A stretch of DNA of 64,000 nucleotides, from contig JAJDYX010000055.1 of NCBI GenBank assembly GCA_022824945.1, positions 32,300 to 96,299 of the forward strand, given 5' to 3'. This document shows positions 8,292 through 16,310 of this stretch, in pieces. Numbering within the stretch: the first letter of the stretch is position 1; every line of letters starts with the position of its first letter. Source of the DNA: Candidatus Latescibacterota bacterium (GTDB lineage: Bacteria > Latescibacterota > UBA2968). The notes below the pieces were generated by a model. It worked only from the letters and a program-made list of their open reading frames with translations. It did no database searches and was not told the DNA's origin. The translations under genes and the position numbers were made by a program.

Positions 8292-9728
8292 TTATCGCTC
8301 TCGCCCCGACACAAACAAATCGTAAGAATTTGACTGCCAGCCGCCATCATTTACAATCCCATCATTCGTATCTCTCAGCCATTTGACCATGCGATCCTTC
8401 ATGCGCCTGAGCACATGTTTGTACCCCAACTTAGGAGCTAAATTGTGCAACTCCCCGGGATCACTCTCCAGGTCGTAGAGTTCATCTTCACTACACGGAT
8501 TGTAGATATACTTCCACTTTCTGGTCTGCACCATCCGAATCGTACACAGTGCAGGCTCGTACCCGTGATGCTCTGCAAAAATATCCTCTCGCCAATCCGA
8601 TGGCGTCTCCCCGCGCAGTAAGGGCAGCAAAGAACACCCATCGACCCTATCGGGAATATCCGCACCCGCCATCTCGAGAAACGTCGGCATAATATCGACC
8701 AGACTCACAAAATCATCGCAAACACGATTGGGTTCAACAACACCCGGCCAACGGATCGCCAATGGAATCTGGTGCGTCTCGTTGTACATATTCATCATCT
8801 TATTGAACAAGCGGTGACTGCCCAACATATCGCCGTGATCCGAACTGTACAAAATCACCGTATTATCCAATTGCCCCGTTTTCTCTAAAGCATCTAAAAC
8901 GCGCTTCACCTGATCATCAATAAACGTGCAATATCCCCAATACGTCGCGATCACCTTCTGCCAATCGGGCCAGGTCAAATGGCTGGCATTCCACCTGAGC
9001 ATTTCCTTTTGCTGAACACTTGGTTTATCGACAAACTGCTCGTCGAAATTGATCCAGCGTTCCACAGTATCGGGATCGTACATTTCATCGTAAGGCTCCG
9101 GCACACTATAGGGAAAATGCGGTCCAAAAAAGCTGCTGCAAATCATAAAAGGTTTATCGCCCTCACAAAATCCTTCAATCAGATCAATCGTCCTATCCGC
9201 AGTCCAGTGCTCCTGCATATACTCGGCGGGCAACTGCGACCGCCCGCAAAAAGGCGCGTCACCTCCCCATTCCATGCGCTGAACTTCCTGTACATATCCC
9301 CAATCAAAACCCGCATCGCGCACACTCTGGTTCCAATCGCGCGTCCTATGCCACGGATCAAACCCCCAAAATTCGCTATCGCCCTCCCTGGGCAAATGCC
9401 ACTTCCCCACATAACCGACATTATAACCTGCGTCAGATAAAATCTGCGGATATGCCGCCTTATCCAGAATATTCAAATCAAAAGCCCGATTGAAATTGCC
9501 CATATTCGACAACTGCCCGTGATTGTGCGGAAACATCCCCGTAAGCAGTGACCCCCGCGCGGGAGAACAAAGCGCGATGGGCGTATAAGCCCGGCAAAAA
9601 CGCATGCCCTCTCTGGCAATGCGATCAATCGCTGGCGTCTTGCACACCGCATTGCCATTAAATCCCAGCGCATCGTAACGCTGCATATCGGTAAGCAAAA
9701 AAAGGATATTGGGTCTCTCAGTATTCAT
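8292..9728 (-). CDS. Type I sulfatase (formylglycine-dependent)
   Basis: 478-residue member of the alkaline-phosphatase-like sulfatases that hydrolyse sulfate esters. The N-terminal strand PNILFLLTDMQRYDALG supplies the metal-binding Asp14. The maturation motif is CSPARGSLLTG with Cys54, the residue converted to formylglycine. Further metal and active-site segments are YVGKWHLP and LYSSDHGDMLGSHRLFNK. No signal peptide is visible, so a cytoplasmic location is suggested unless export is atypical. It is the last gene of a minus-strand run (D-threonine-aldolase-like, DUF5686-like, MFS, sulfatase), starting 14 bp after the MFS stop. This suggests import of a sulfated small molecule followed by desulfation. 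A formylglycine-generating enzyme is not in the window. Confidence 0.92.
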   Translation of the reverse strand: MNTERPNILFLLTDMQRYDALGFNGNAVCKTPAIDRIAREGMRFCRAYTPIALCSPARGSLLTGMFPHNHGQLSNMGNFNRAFDLNILDKAAYPQILSDAGYNVGYVGKWHLPREGDSEFWGFDPWHRTRDWNQSVRDAGFDWGYVQEVQRMEWGGDAPFCGRSQLPAEYMQEHWTADRTIDLIEGFCEGDKPFMICSSFFGPHFPYSVPEPYDEMYDPDTVERWINFDEQFVDKPSVQQKEMLRWNASHLTWPDWQKVIATYWGYCTFIDDQVKRVLDALEKTGQLDNTVILYSSDHGDMLGSHRLFNKMMNMYNETHQIPLAIRWPGVVEPNRVCDDFVSLVDIMPTFLEMAGADIPDRVDGCSLLPLLRGETPSDWREDIFAEHHGYEPALCTIRMVQTRKWKYIYNPCSEDELYDLESDPGELHNLAPKLGYKHVLRRMKDRMVKWLRDTNDGIVNDGGWQSNSYDLFVSGRER

Positions 9729-9742
9729 ATCGGCCTCCTGTG

Positions 9743-10993
9743 TCAGCGGTCCGTTTTATCTCCCCGAAAACAAATCCAAAACAAAAACGCCCCCATTCCC
9801 GTGAACACTGCCCCGGTTAGAAAAAGACTCGAATACCCCGCAACCGGAATCATATACCCACCGCCCAGTGCCATTGCCGAATAGCCCGCCCCAGACATCA
9901 TAGCAGTCGCACCCGACATCGCTGTACGCCAGCGCACTGGCACCAATTCCTGGTGAAAAATGGCAAACGCCGAACGGCGCAGCGAAGCCATCGCCATAAT
10001 CCCCACCAGGCACAAACCAGCAACAATCCAATTTGAAACCAACGCCATAAAAAACAAAAAAAGAGCTGTAACAACCGTTACCAGAACCACCGTGCGCCGA
10101 ATGCCAAAACGAGCAGAAAAAAACGGAAGGGACAGCGCAGCCGGAACAGCGAGCAACTGTCCCGCTGCGAGTTGCACACTAATCAGAGAAAGACTGATAT
10201 TGAGTCCCTCATCCATATAAACATTAAAAAATGTTCGCGCAGCTGCTTCGCCTGCAACGTGGAGAACAGAAATCAGCGAAGTAATCACAATAGCCGCAAG
10301 AGGAAGCGCAGGCGCATCGGACACATCGCCATTACCCCCCTCTTCCCGCCGGCGTTCAACCCGAACATCCTGCGTCGCGAGCAGCGCGAAAACCGCCGGA
10401 ATTAGACAGAGCACCCCGATGAACAGCGTATAGCGGTAAACAACCGGCTGCGCGAGTGAAACATTGAGCACACCTGCCAAATAATCCGGAACAACGCCCC
10501 CCAACACACTCCCGACAAAACCCGAAAATGGCATCAGCGCGGCCTGCACGGCAAAAACCGGATCGCGCTCAACTGGACCGGTAATACCCATCAGATAAGG
10601 CGTACCATTCACAATAAATAGCGCAATACCCATCACGCCGAGCGAATAAGATATTAAAATAAAATAATCGCGCGGGCTGCCAGCAGAAATCAACTCTGCC
10701 TGTGAAAGCAATCCAAAACCCACCACAGATACACAAATCCCAACAACCATCGTAAACCGACTGCCCCAGCGCCCGCCCAGCATCCCGCTGGGCAAACTGG
10801 ACAGAGCAAAACAAAGTGCTCCCGTCGCATTTGCCAACCCCACAAACTCGGTATTATACCCCAGGCGCAACAAATAGAGATTGTACAAAAGGGGATAAAT
10901 ACCACCAAAAAGGACAAAACCAACCAGCGCATTAGCCATTAAATAGAGGCGCACATCGCGGGAAAAATGCACATTTGAAAAAAGGATCGGCAT
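9743..10993 (-). CDS. Major facilitator superfamily transporter
   Basis: 416 residues with about twelve hydrophobic segments. The first half contains the loop 2-3 signature region GMLGGRWGSRFTMVVG. A charged central loop (QDVRVERRREEGGNGDVSD, about 208-226) separates the two six-helix bundles, and a matching loop SARFGIRRTVVLVT occurs in the second half. The substrate is unknown. The gene lies 6 bp after the DUF5686-like gene and 14 bp before the sulfatase, so it may import a sulfated substrate or export the product. The ATG at 10993 is preceded by a GGTGAG-type ribosome site. Confidence 0.87.
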   Translation of the reverse strand: MPILFSNVHFSRDVRLYLMANALVGFVLFGGIYPLLYNLYLLRLGYNTEFVGLANATGALCFALSSLPSGMLGGRWGSRFTMVVGICVSVVGFGLLSQAELISAGSPRDYFILISYSLGVMGIALFIVNGTPYLMGITGPVERDPVFAVQAALMPFSGFVGSVLGGVVPDYLAGVLNVSLAQPVVYRYTLFIGVLCLIPAVFALLATQDVRVERRREEGGNGDVSDAPALPLAAIVITSLISVLHVAGEAAARTFFNVYMDEGLNISLSLISVQLAAGQLLAVPAALSLPFFSARFGIRRTVVLVTVVTALFLFFMALVSNWIVAGLCLVGIMAMASLRRSAFAIFHQELVPVRWRTAMSGATAMMSGAGYSAMALGGGYMIPVAGYSSLFLTGAVFTGMGAFLFWICFRGDKTDR

Positions 10994-10999
10994 CGGTGC

Positions 11000-12217
11000 T
11001 CACCTGTTTCTACCCAAACCGTGCTTTTTCCATGCTGCGGGCAGGTCGCCTTGCAGGAGTTCGCTTTGTATGCGGATATGTGCCGTATCTCGGTCCGCTG
11101 TGTGTGCGGCCCAAAAAGTGCTATCTCGCGTGGTTGCCTCTGGCAGAATCACAATTTCCGGCGCTTCAAAAATTGCGGGTGGCAAATCCATATTGAGATC
11201 ATAGCGATAGCAACGCGTTGTCGCTTGCGCGGTATAATCGCGTGTTTTAACCGTGCAAATTTGACGCTCGGGCAACCAGTATTCATTGAGATATCGCGTA
11301 TTTTGCTGATAAACCTGCCAGTGATCTATGCCGCGCAATTGCAAGAGCGCGGGAAAATTGAGACGCAGATCATAGCCCACAAGTGAAAAATCGTCGCGGG
11401 CGATCCATATATCGCCGAGCAACCCCGGCTCATTCCCGTGCCGCGGCGACACACCAATGCGCGAAACGTGAAGATCGCCCACATGCACTGTGGAAATGCG
11501 TTCATAGTGGTAGTATTCAAGCGCGTCTGGCGACAGCGGATGCGGCGCAATTTCAAAGGCTTTATCATCTACAATACCCCGCGCAGGATTTTGCGTGAGA
11601 CCCGGGGAAACACTCAACCGCCACTTGCCCCAATTGCGTATGCCTGTAATATGCTGCGCGATACTATCTGGGGATTGGTGATAGCCTTTGATCGTGTATT
11701 CAATACCCGCAACAATTTCTTCTGTTCTGCGGTTAATCACCTTCTGACTGCTGTACGCATCAAATGCGTACGTAGCCATATTTGCGTAACCAGTGTGGAG
11801 ATATTCAAAGCGGGTATTTGCGATCAAATGACGGACCAGATCGGTCGCAGAGTGCTCCTGCACCGCAGTTTCCTCGCGCAGGAGTATAGGGACGGGTAAA
11901 AGTGAAAGTTGCAGCGTGGATATCAGACCGAGCGAAAGCACAAGCGTTGTATCCGATGGGGCATACCCCTGGCGACGCGCCTGAACCTGTACGATCCCCG
12001 GCGCGAGTCCTTCTATCTCAATGCGCCCGTGTAGATCGGTAATGTAAACGCGGGGAAATTCGCTCGCTCGTCGGATAACAACGGTGACATAAGGCAGGCT
12101 TGCATCGGTATCGGCATCGCGGCACTGCGCGTGAAGAACAGATGTTGAGTCAGTCTGGGCAGACGAGATTGAGGGCCAGAGAAAAGCAGAAAAAAAAAGC
12201 GGCAAAAAGCGGATCAT
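11000..12217 (-). CDS. Secreted protein with carboxypeptidase-regulatory-like domain (DUF5686-like)
   Basis: 405 residues. The start at 12217 is fixed by an ATGA overlap with the upstream gene's stop and gives a clean signal peptide (MIRFLPLFFSAFLWPSISSAQ). Residues about 23-105 look like a CarboxypepD_reg Ig-like domain (DTDASLPYVTVVIRR, YITDLHGRIEIEGLAPGIVQVQARRQGY). This domain often sits at the front of TonB-linked outer-membrane proteins. The remainder (VNRRTEEIVAGIEYTIKGYHQSP, IARDDFSLVGYDLRL) resembles the middle of DUF5686 proteins, but the large C-terminal beta-barrel of those proteins is absent. It is therefore a short version or a different family with the same front. A periplasmic or outer-membrane role is inferred. 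Confidence 0.7.
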   Translation of the reverse strand: MIRFLPLFFSAFLWPSISSAQTDSTSVLHAQCRDADTDASLPYVTVVIRRASEFPRVYITDLHGRIEIEGLAPGIVQVQARRQGYAPSDTTLVLSLGLISTLQLSLLPVPILLREETAVQEHSATDLVRHLIANTRFEYLHTGYANMATYAFDAYSSQKVINRRTEEIVAGIEYTIKGYHQSPDSIAQHITGIRNWGKWRLSVSPGLTQNPARGIVDDKAFEIAPHPLSPDALEYYHYERISTVHVGDLHVSRIGVSPRHGNEPGLLGDIWIARDDFSLVGYDLRLNFPALLQLRGIDHWQVYQQNTRYLNEYWLPERQICTVKTRDYTAQATTRCYRYDLNMDLPPAIFEAPEIVILPEATTRDSTFWAAHTADRDTAHIRIQSELLQGDLPAAWKKHGLGRNR

Positions 12218-13305
12218 TGTTTTTTGCCGCGCGCGAGAATATCCCACACGACTTCGACGCGGTCATTGCGCGTGCCGTAGATCTGATCGTGTAAAAATAC
12301 GGTCATGTCGGAATACCCTGAAATAAATTGAATTTTATCGCCAATTTTGAGATCGCTATTCGTCAGGCTGAGCAAAGCGTGTTCTGCCGCCAGGCCCGTT
12401 ACGACAACATCTGTACGGTCTTTGACCTCGGGCAATGAAGGATGGCTACTCGTCGTCTTGCGACCAGCATCGGCGACTGCGCGGTCGGGAGCCGCGCGAC
12501 TGATCACCGTGGTCAACACGGAAAGTGCGTGTTCCAAACCGCGAACATGGAGCCCATCGCGATAATAAGTATCCATAAAAATGCCCCCGCCTGCCTGTAT
12601 CTCAGTAATACCGGGAAAATCGGGCGTAAAAGCAAGTGTACCCGTGCCGCCCGCACTGACAATACCAACGCGCAATCCCGCATTCTCGATGAGAGTGCGC
12701 GTCTTTGACAATTCTCCCACAGCCTTCCTGCATGCGGCTTCTTTGGCGGTATCATCCAGAGACATTGCATGGCCTTCGTAACCCATAATCCCCGCAAAAA
12801 CCACACCGGGCGCGGCATCAGCCTCCTGTGCCAGCGCGAGAGTTGGATCACCCGGCGGCACCCCACAGCGTTTCATGCCAACATCTACTTCAATAAGCAC
12901 GCGCACATCGACGCCAACATCTGTAGCCGCGTCACTTATCGCGCGGATATGAACGGAATCGTCAACCGCCACCATAACATCTGCACGACGGCACAGATTG
13001 ACCAGACGCGCGACTTTTTCTCGCCCAACAACTTGATTGGCGACGAGTATGTCCGAAATCCCGGCGTCTGCCAGCACTTCGGCTTCACCGAGTTTGGCAC
13101 AGGTAATGCCAATAGCACCTGCGCGCAGTTGTTTGTGAGCAATAGCGGGCGTTTTATGACCCTTCGCATGGGGCCGCCAGTGCAACCCGCTGTCTCGACA
13201 TCGAGCCGCCATCTTCTGGATGTTATTTTCCATCTTATCCAGATCAATGAGCAGCGCGGGCGTGTCGAGTACCTGTATGGATTGACCAATAGGAGAATAG
13301 GGCAT
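12214..13305 (-). CDS. D-threonine aldolase / D-serine dehydratase-like PLP enzyme (DSD1 fold-type III)
   Basis: 363 residues with an alanine-racemase-like N-terminal PLP barrel. The cofactor lysine is Lys48 in RPHAKGHKTP. The phosphate- and ring-binding segments include VLIEVDVGMKRCGV and GIVSAGGTGT. The C-terminal beta-domain ends FISGYSDMTVFLHDQIYGTRND. In characterised family members this stretch carries a His-x-Asp/Cys metal pair (PxHxCxTVxLHD-type); here the aligned His appears to be Tyr while an Asp is kept, so the metal-dependent activity may be altered. First gene of a coupled minus-strand cluster; its stop overlaps the next start as ATGA. No Shine-Dalgarno is visible upstream, only a duplicated 14-bp sequence. 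Confidence 0.82.
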   Translation of the reverse strand: MPYSPIGQSIQVLDTPALLIDLDKMENNIQKMAARCRDSGLHWRPHAKGHKTPAIAHKQLRAGAIGITCAKLGEAEVLADAGISDILVANQVVGREKVARLVNLCRRADVMVAVDDSVHIRAISDAATDVGVDVRVLIEVDVGMKRCGVPPGDPTLALAQEADAAPGVVFAGIMGYEGHAMSLDDTAKEAACRKAVGELSKTRTLIENAGLRVGIVSAGGTGTLAFTPDFPGITEIQAGGGIFMDTYYRDGLHVRGLEHALSVLTTVISRAAPDRAVADAGRKTTSSHPSLPEVKDRTDVVVTGLAAEHALLSLTNSDLKIGDKIQFISGYSDMTVFLHDQIYGTRNDRVEVVWDILARGKKQ

Positions 13306-13312
13306 AATAAAA

Positions 13313-13399
13313 GTTAGAAGGAAGAAGTTAGAAGGAAGAAGGCCCAGCCCAGCCCCCCAGATACTCTTTTTTATCTGCGTTCATCTGCGTCATCTGCGG
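13313..13399. repeat. Intergenic repeats: duplicated 14-mer and ATCTGCG-type array
   Basis: GTTAGAAGGAAGAA occurs twice in tandem (13313-13326, 13327-13340). After a C-rich stretch, three close copies of ATCTGCG (13373-13399, with TTC and TC spacers) follow. The second element recurs in diverged form at 22571-22606 and 49399-49430, each time between genes, so it looks like a dispersed intergenic repeat family. Confidence 0.6.
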
Positions 13400-13407
13400 A
13401 TCGCGCT

Positions 13408-14421
13408 TCACCCAAGATGAACATTGCTATCCCGCCAATCAGAAAGCGGAGGCAAGATGCCATCGTCAATAGTCTGGTCTCGCAGAGCAGTCAGATGGGC
13501 GTAGGATTCGCGTAGAGCATTGATATCGTCTTCGGTACCTTCGGGCATGGACCAACTCACACCCGACGCAGACAGGGCCACAGGCATAGCCATCATAATA
13601 TTGTTAAATCCCTCGGCATTGAGATATGCACCGCAGGGCCAATCATAAGACTCGCCCACCAGAACGCCGCGCAGCATAAAAACGCTTTGTTGTGCCGGCG
13701 ATTGAAACGAAGAACGTCCGCGCAGATCGATAATACGAGCACCTCCCCCGCGCACATGTTCCTGAACACCTGTCCATTCATCGGCACTCATACCAACACC
13801 ATTGACGGTCTCTCCATCGAGAATATCGGTGAGAGGCGTACCGTCAATCTGAATACCGCCGATAAACACGGCCATCTGTTCGCCGTGCCCTCCATACGTG
13901 CGGCAACCAGTGACTTTGCTTTGCAAAATGTCGAAATGTTGTGCCAATCGGGTTTGCAAGCGCGTGCTATCGAGTGCAGCAAGCGTCGTCACACGACCGG
14001 GTTCGAGTCCCGAATGTACCAGCGTGGTCAGCCCCGTGATGTCGGCGGGATTAAAAATAATGATGACAAACTTACAATTTGGACAATAATGTTTGATATC
14101 GAGACCGAGTTGTTTGGCAATTTCTGCATTATCGCGTCTTAAGTCCTCGCGTGTCATACCTTCTTTGCGCGGCGCGCCCCCGGAACTGATGACATAAGAT
14201 GCGCCTTCAAGTGCTTCGGCAACATCGGTTGTCCACGTAACATCGGCATTGGGGAAACCACAGTGATAGACCTCCTCAGCCGCGCCTTCAAGCCCCGGCG
14301 CAAAAGGATCGTACATAGCCACACGAGACGCCGTGCCCGAAGACAAGAGCGTTTGCGCAAGATTGGAACCAATGGCGCCTGCCGCGCCCATCACTGCAAC
14401 TTTTTCATCTGTCAGGTACAT
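13408..14421 (-). CDS. mdh: Malate dehydrogenase (lactate/malate dehydrogenase family)
   Basis: NAD-dependent oxidation of malate to oxaloacetate in the TCA cycle. The 337 residues carry the dinucleotide-binding loop GAAGAIG (12-18) and Asp38 at the end of beta-2, which favours NAD. The mobile loop GGAPRKEGMTREDL holds Arg85 and Arg91, followed by NPAD (Asn124), substrate Arg154 (STRLQTRL) and catalytic His179 (TYGGHGEQ). Two substrate arginines after Gly-Ala-Pro favour malate over lactate. The C-terminal part is slightly longer than in typical 310-residue enzymes. It stands alone, with a ribosome site (GAGG) before ATG 14421. Confidence 0.9.
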   Translation of the reverse strand: MYLTDEKVAVMGAAGAIGSNLAQTLLSSGTASRVAMYDPFAPGLEGAAEEVYHCGFPNADVTWTTDVAEALEGASYVISSGGAPRKEGMTREDLRRDNAEIAKQLGLDIKHYCPNCKFVIIIFNPADITGLTTLVHSGLEPGRVTTLAALDSTRLQTRLAQHFDILQSKVTGCRTYGGHGEQMAVFIGGIQIDGTPLTDILDGETVNGVGMSADEWTGVQEHVRGGGARIIDLRGRSSFQSPAQQSVFMLRGVLVGESYDWPCGAYLNAEGFNNIMMAMPVALSASGVSWSMPEGTEDDINALRESYAHLTALRDQTIDDGILPPLSDWRDSNVHLG

Positions 14422-14450
14422 CGATACTCCTCTTTATGGTGAAGATTGAG

Positions 14451-14478
14451 AAAACCCCGCACTTTTGTACGGGGTTTT
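14451..14478 (-). terminator. Terminator hairpin downstream of the TPR gene
   Basis: Nine-bp inverted repeat AAAACCCCG (14451-14459) / CGGGGTTTT (14470-14478) with a 10-nt loop. Read on the minus strand it ends in four T. It lies about 60 bp after the stop of the TPR gene and upstream of mdh, separating the two units. Confidence 0.65.
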
Positions 14479-14536
14479 CGGATTTGAATTATCTATCTAA
14501 ATACTCACTGTGGTAAACCGAGACGCGATGGATCTT

Positions 14537-15724
14537 CTACTCTGGATTTTGATTCTGAAGGGCTTCATACATCTGAAATGCCTCAGTCGCTTTTTTCACA
14601 CATTCTGCGGCAACATCGCCTTCCGATACTTCGGACTTGCGCGCATAAACGCGAGACAACGCAGCCCATGCTCTGGAATTACTCGCCTGCAGTTCGGTCA
14701 CTTTTGAAAAAGCTTCAATAGCCTTGTCATAAGCATCTATTTTATCTGCGAGCAGGCCAAGCTGGTACCACGCATCGGCGTCAGTCGGATTTGCTTCAAC
14801 GCTTTTTCCAAACAGATCGAGTGCTTTATCGCCCTTATCGAGTTGCTTATACGCAATAGCGAGGTTGAACAGCGCATCCATATTATCGGGTTGAACCTCA
14901 ACCACTTTTTCGAGAATTTCGGCAGATTTTTCGTAATTTTCAGCCTGCAAATAAATGCTTGCGGCAATATTCAAAATTTTTGGATCATCGCCAGCAACAG
15001 CCAGTGCCTTTTCCGCTGATTCCGCCGCGCCTTCTTTGTCGTCCAGTCGATATTGGGCAATCGCCATTTGCTGCAAAATATTTATTTCTTCGGGATCAAT
15101 CACATGGCCTTTTTTGAACGTTTCAAGTGCTTCTTCAAATCGACCAACATTCATAAGCGCGCCACCCAGATTGAAAAAGGACTGAGCTTTTTTGGGATTG
15201 AGTTCAATCGCTTTTTGATACATCTCAATACCCGCTTCTGAATTGCCCGAATTGAGATGCGTAATAGCCAGCCCCTCATAAGCGTCGGCTTCATTGGGAT
15301 TAATCGTAATGGCGAGATCGAATTGCTCCATGGCAAAATCAAATCTCTGGGCATTCATCCCCTTGACCGCCATATTGTAATACCGCGTCCAGAGTTCTTT
15401 GCGATCACTATCGACTTTCTTTTTCCACTTTCTGTCCGTTGCCAGATTATAGTGCTCATTCATCTCTTCAAAAAGCTCTTTCTGGCCGTAAAGCCACCCC
15501 AAATAATACTGCACCTCGGAATCGTCGGGGCGTCCTTCTACCGCGATCATATATTGTTCCAGTGCCTTGTCGTATTGGCGCTGGTTGATATACAATTTGC
15601 CCGAGCGTTTGGCTACAGAAGCCTGTCCTTTGGTCACTTTTGCCTCAGTAGATTGTACGAACAGTGGCGTCGCAGCAAAGGCCAGTGCAAAGGCAACAAT
15701 AAGTCCGCACTTAAAAAATTTCAT
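14537..15724 (-). CDS. Exported tetratricopeptide-repeat protein
   Basis: 395 residues from ATG 15724, which has GGAAG upstream and a good signal peptide (MKFFKCGLIVAFALAFAATPLFVQS). After a helical lead, residues about 35-370 are nearly continuous TPR units of 34 residues (AEQYDKALEQYMIAVEGRPDD-like, ADAYEGLAITHLNSGNSEAGIEMYQKAIELNP, DALFNLAIAYKQLDKGDKALDLFGKSVEANP), about nine in all. Such proteins are periplasmic or outer-membrane-associated scaffolds; the partner is not evident. A strong promoter match lies 74 bases upstream, and a terminator follows, so the gene is likely its own transcription unit and well expressed. Confidence 0.85.
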   Translation of the reverse strand: MKFFKCGLIVAFALAFAATPLFVQSTEAKVTKGQASVAKRSGKLYINQRQYDKALEQYMIAVEGRPDDSEVQYYLGWLYGQKELFEEMNEHYNLATDRKWKKKVDSDRKELWTRYYNMAVKGMNAQRFDFAMEQFDLAITINPNEADAYEGLAITHLNSGNSEAGIEMYQKAIELNPKKAQSFFNLGGALMNVGRFEEALETFKKGHVIDPEEINILQQMAIAQYRLDDKEGAAESAEKALAVAGDDPKILNIAASIYLQAENYEKSAEILEKVVEVQPDNMDALFNLAIAYKQLDKGDKALDLFGKSVEANPTDADAWYQLGLLADKIDAYDKAIEAFSKVTELQASNSRAWAALSRVYARKSEVSEGDVAAECVKKATEAFQMYEALQNQNPE

Positions 15725-15797
15725 GGGGAGTCTTCCTTTCTCAATGCAACCGGCGCGTTCCGGTAGCAGGTTAAACGATCTCAAAATGAACAGTGCC

Positions 15798-15826
15798 AAT
15801 ATAGGGAGTGTGCAAAATCATGTCAA
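15798..15826 (-). promoter_or_regulatory. Predicted strong promoter of the TPR gene
   Basis: Minus strand: TTGACA (15826-15821), 17-base spacer, TATATT (15803-15798). The -35 end overlaps the last codons of the upstream small antitoxin-like gene, so promoter and gene share DNA. Confidence 0.7.
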
Positions 15827-16099
15827 GTGTCTGGAAAAATCAACAAATTGACCGCGCCCTGTATTGCGAAGTTGGTTGGTATATTTTATGCCATCAATTT
15901 CATCTTTCCAGCGTCCAAAACAATCGTCTAACAGTGTTTCAAATTCCTGATCGGAAACTTGCAATGTATCTTCGCGTACTCGTAGAGTCTCTTGTTCTTC
16001 AATAAATGTAACGAAATCCAGGACTTCGATAATTTTCTCAGATGGTAGATTACCTACTTTCTCCAGGATTTGTTTTGTATAAGTCTCTTGCGTGTCCAT
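15818..16099 (-). CDS. Small DUF2281/VapB-like protein (antitoxin-like), no toxin partner
   Basis: 93 residues. The N-terminal half (TKQILEKVGNLPSEKIIEVLDFVTFIEEQET) matches the helix pattern of DUF2281 and related prevent-host-death or VapB-like proteins, often the antitoxin half of a pair. The C-terminal half (DDCFGRWKDEIDGIKY) is acidic and less conserved. No PIN, RelE or other toxin follows; downstream is the promoter of an unrelated TPR gene. It may be an orphan antitoxin or an unrelated regulator. It is the third gene of a compact minus-strand set after the propeller and tautomerase genes. Confidence 0.55.
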   Translation of the reverse strand: MDTQETYTKQILEKVGNLPSEKIIEVLDFVTFIEEQETLRVREDTLQVSDQEFETLLDDCFGRWKDEIDGIKYTNQLRNTGRGQFVDFSRHLT

Positions 16100-16113
16100 T
16101 TGTATCTATCTCC

Positions 16114-16299
16114 CTATTGCTCCGAAAGAAGCGTGCCGCCTCTCGCCCAGTGATCGCGGGGAATATCCTCAATAACGACCATCGTGCCATCGGCTTTGGC
16201 ATCGCAAATATTGACCATCGCATCGGTAATAGCTCTGGCGAGTTCGCGTTTTTGCTCGTGCGTGCGGCCTTCGAGCATTTTGACATTGACAAAAGGCAT
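16114..16299 (-). CDS. 4-oxalocrotonate tautomerase-like small enzyme
   Basis: 61-residue tautomerase-superfamily subunit. After Met removal the N-terminal residue is Pro1 (PFVNVKMLEGRT), the general base that moves the proton between keto and enol forms. The helix HEQKRELARAITDAMVNI and the strand ADGTMVVIEDIPRDHWARGG match the 4-OT pattern, and the active enzyme is normally a hexamer. The substrate is unknown; members isomerise 2-hydroxymuconate-type or related compounds. It starts 12 bp after the beta-propeller stop, with AAAAGGAG upstream (from 16317), and no ring-cleavage genes are nearby. Confidence 0.85.
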   Translation of the reverse strand: MPFVNVKMLEGRTHEQKRELARAITDAMVNICDAKADGTMVVIEDIPRDHWARGGTLLSEQ

Positions 16300-16310
16300 G
16301 GTGTCTCCTT

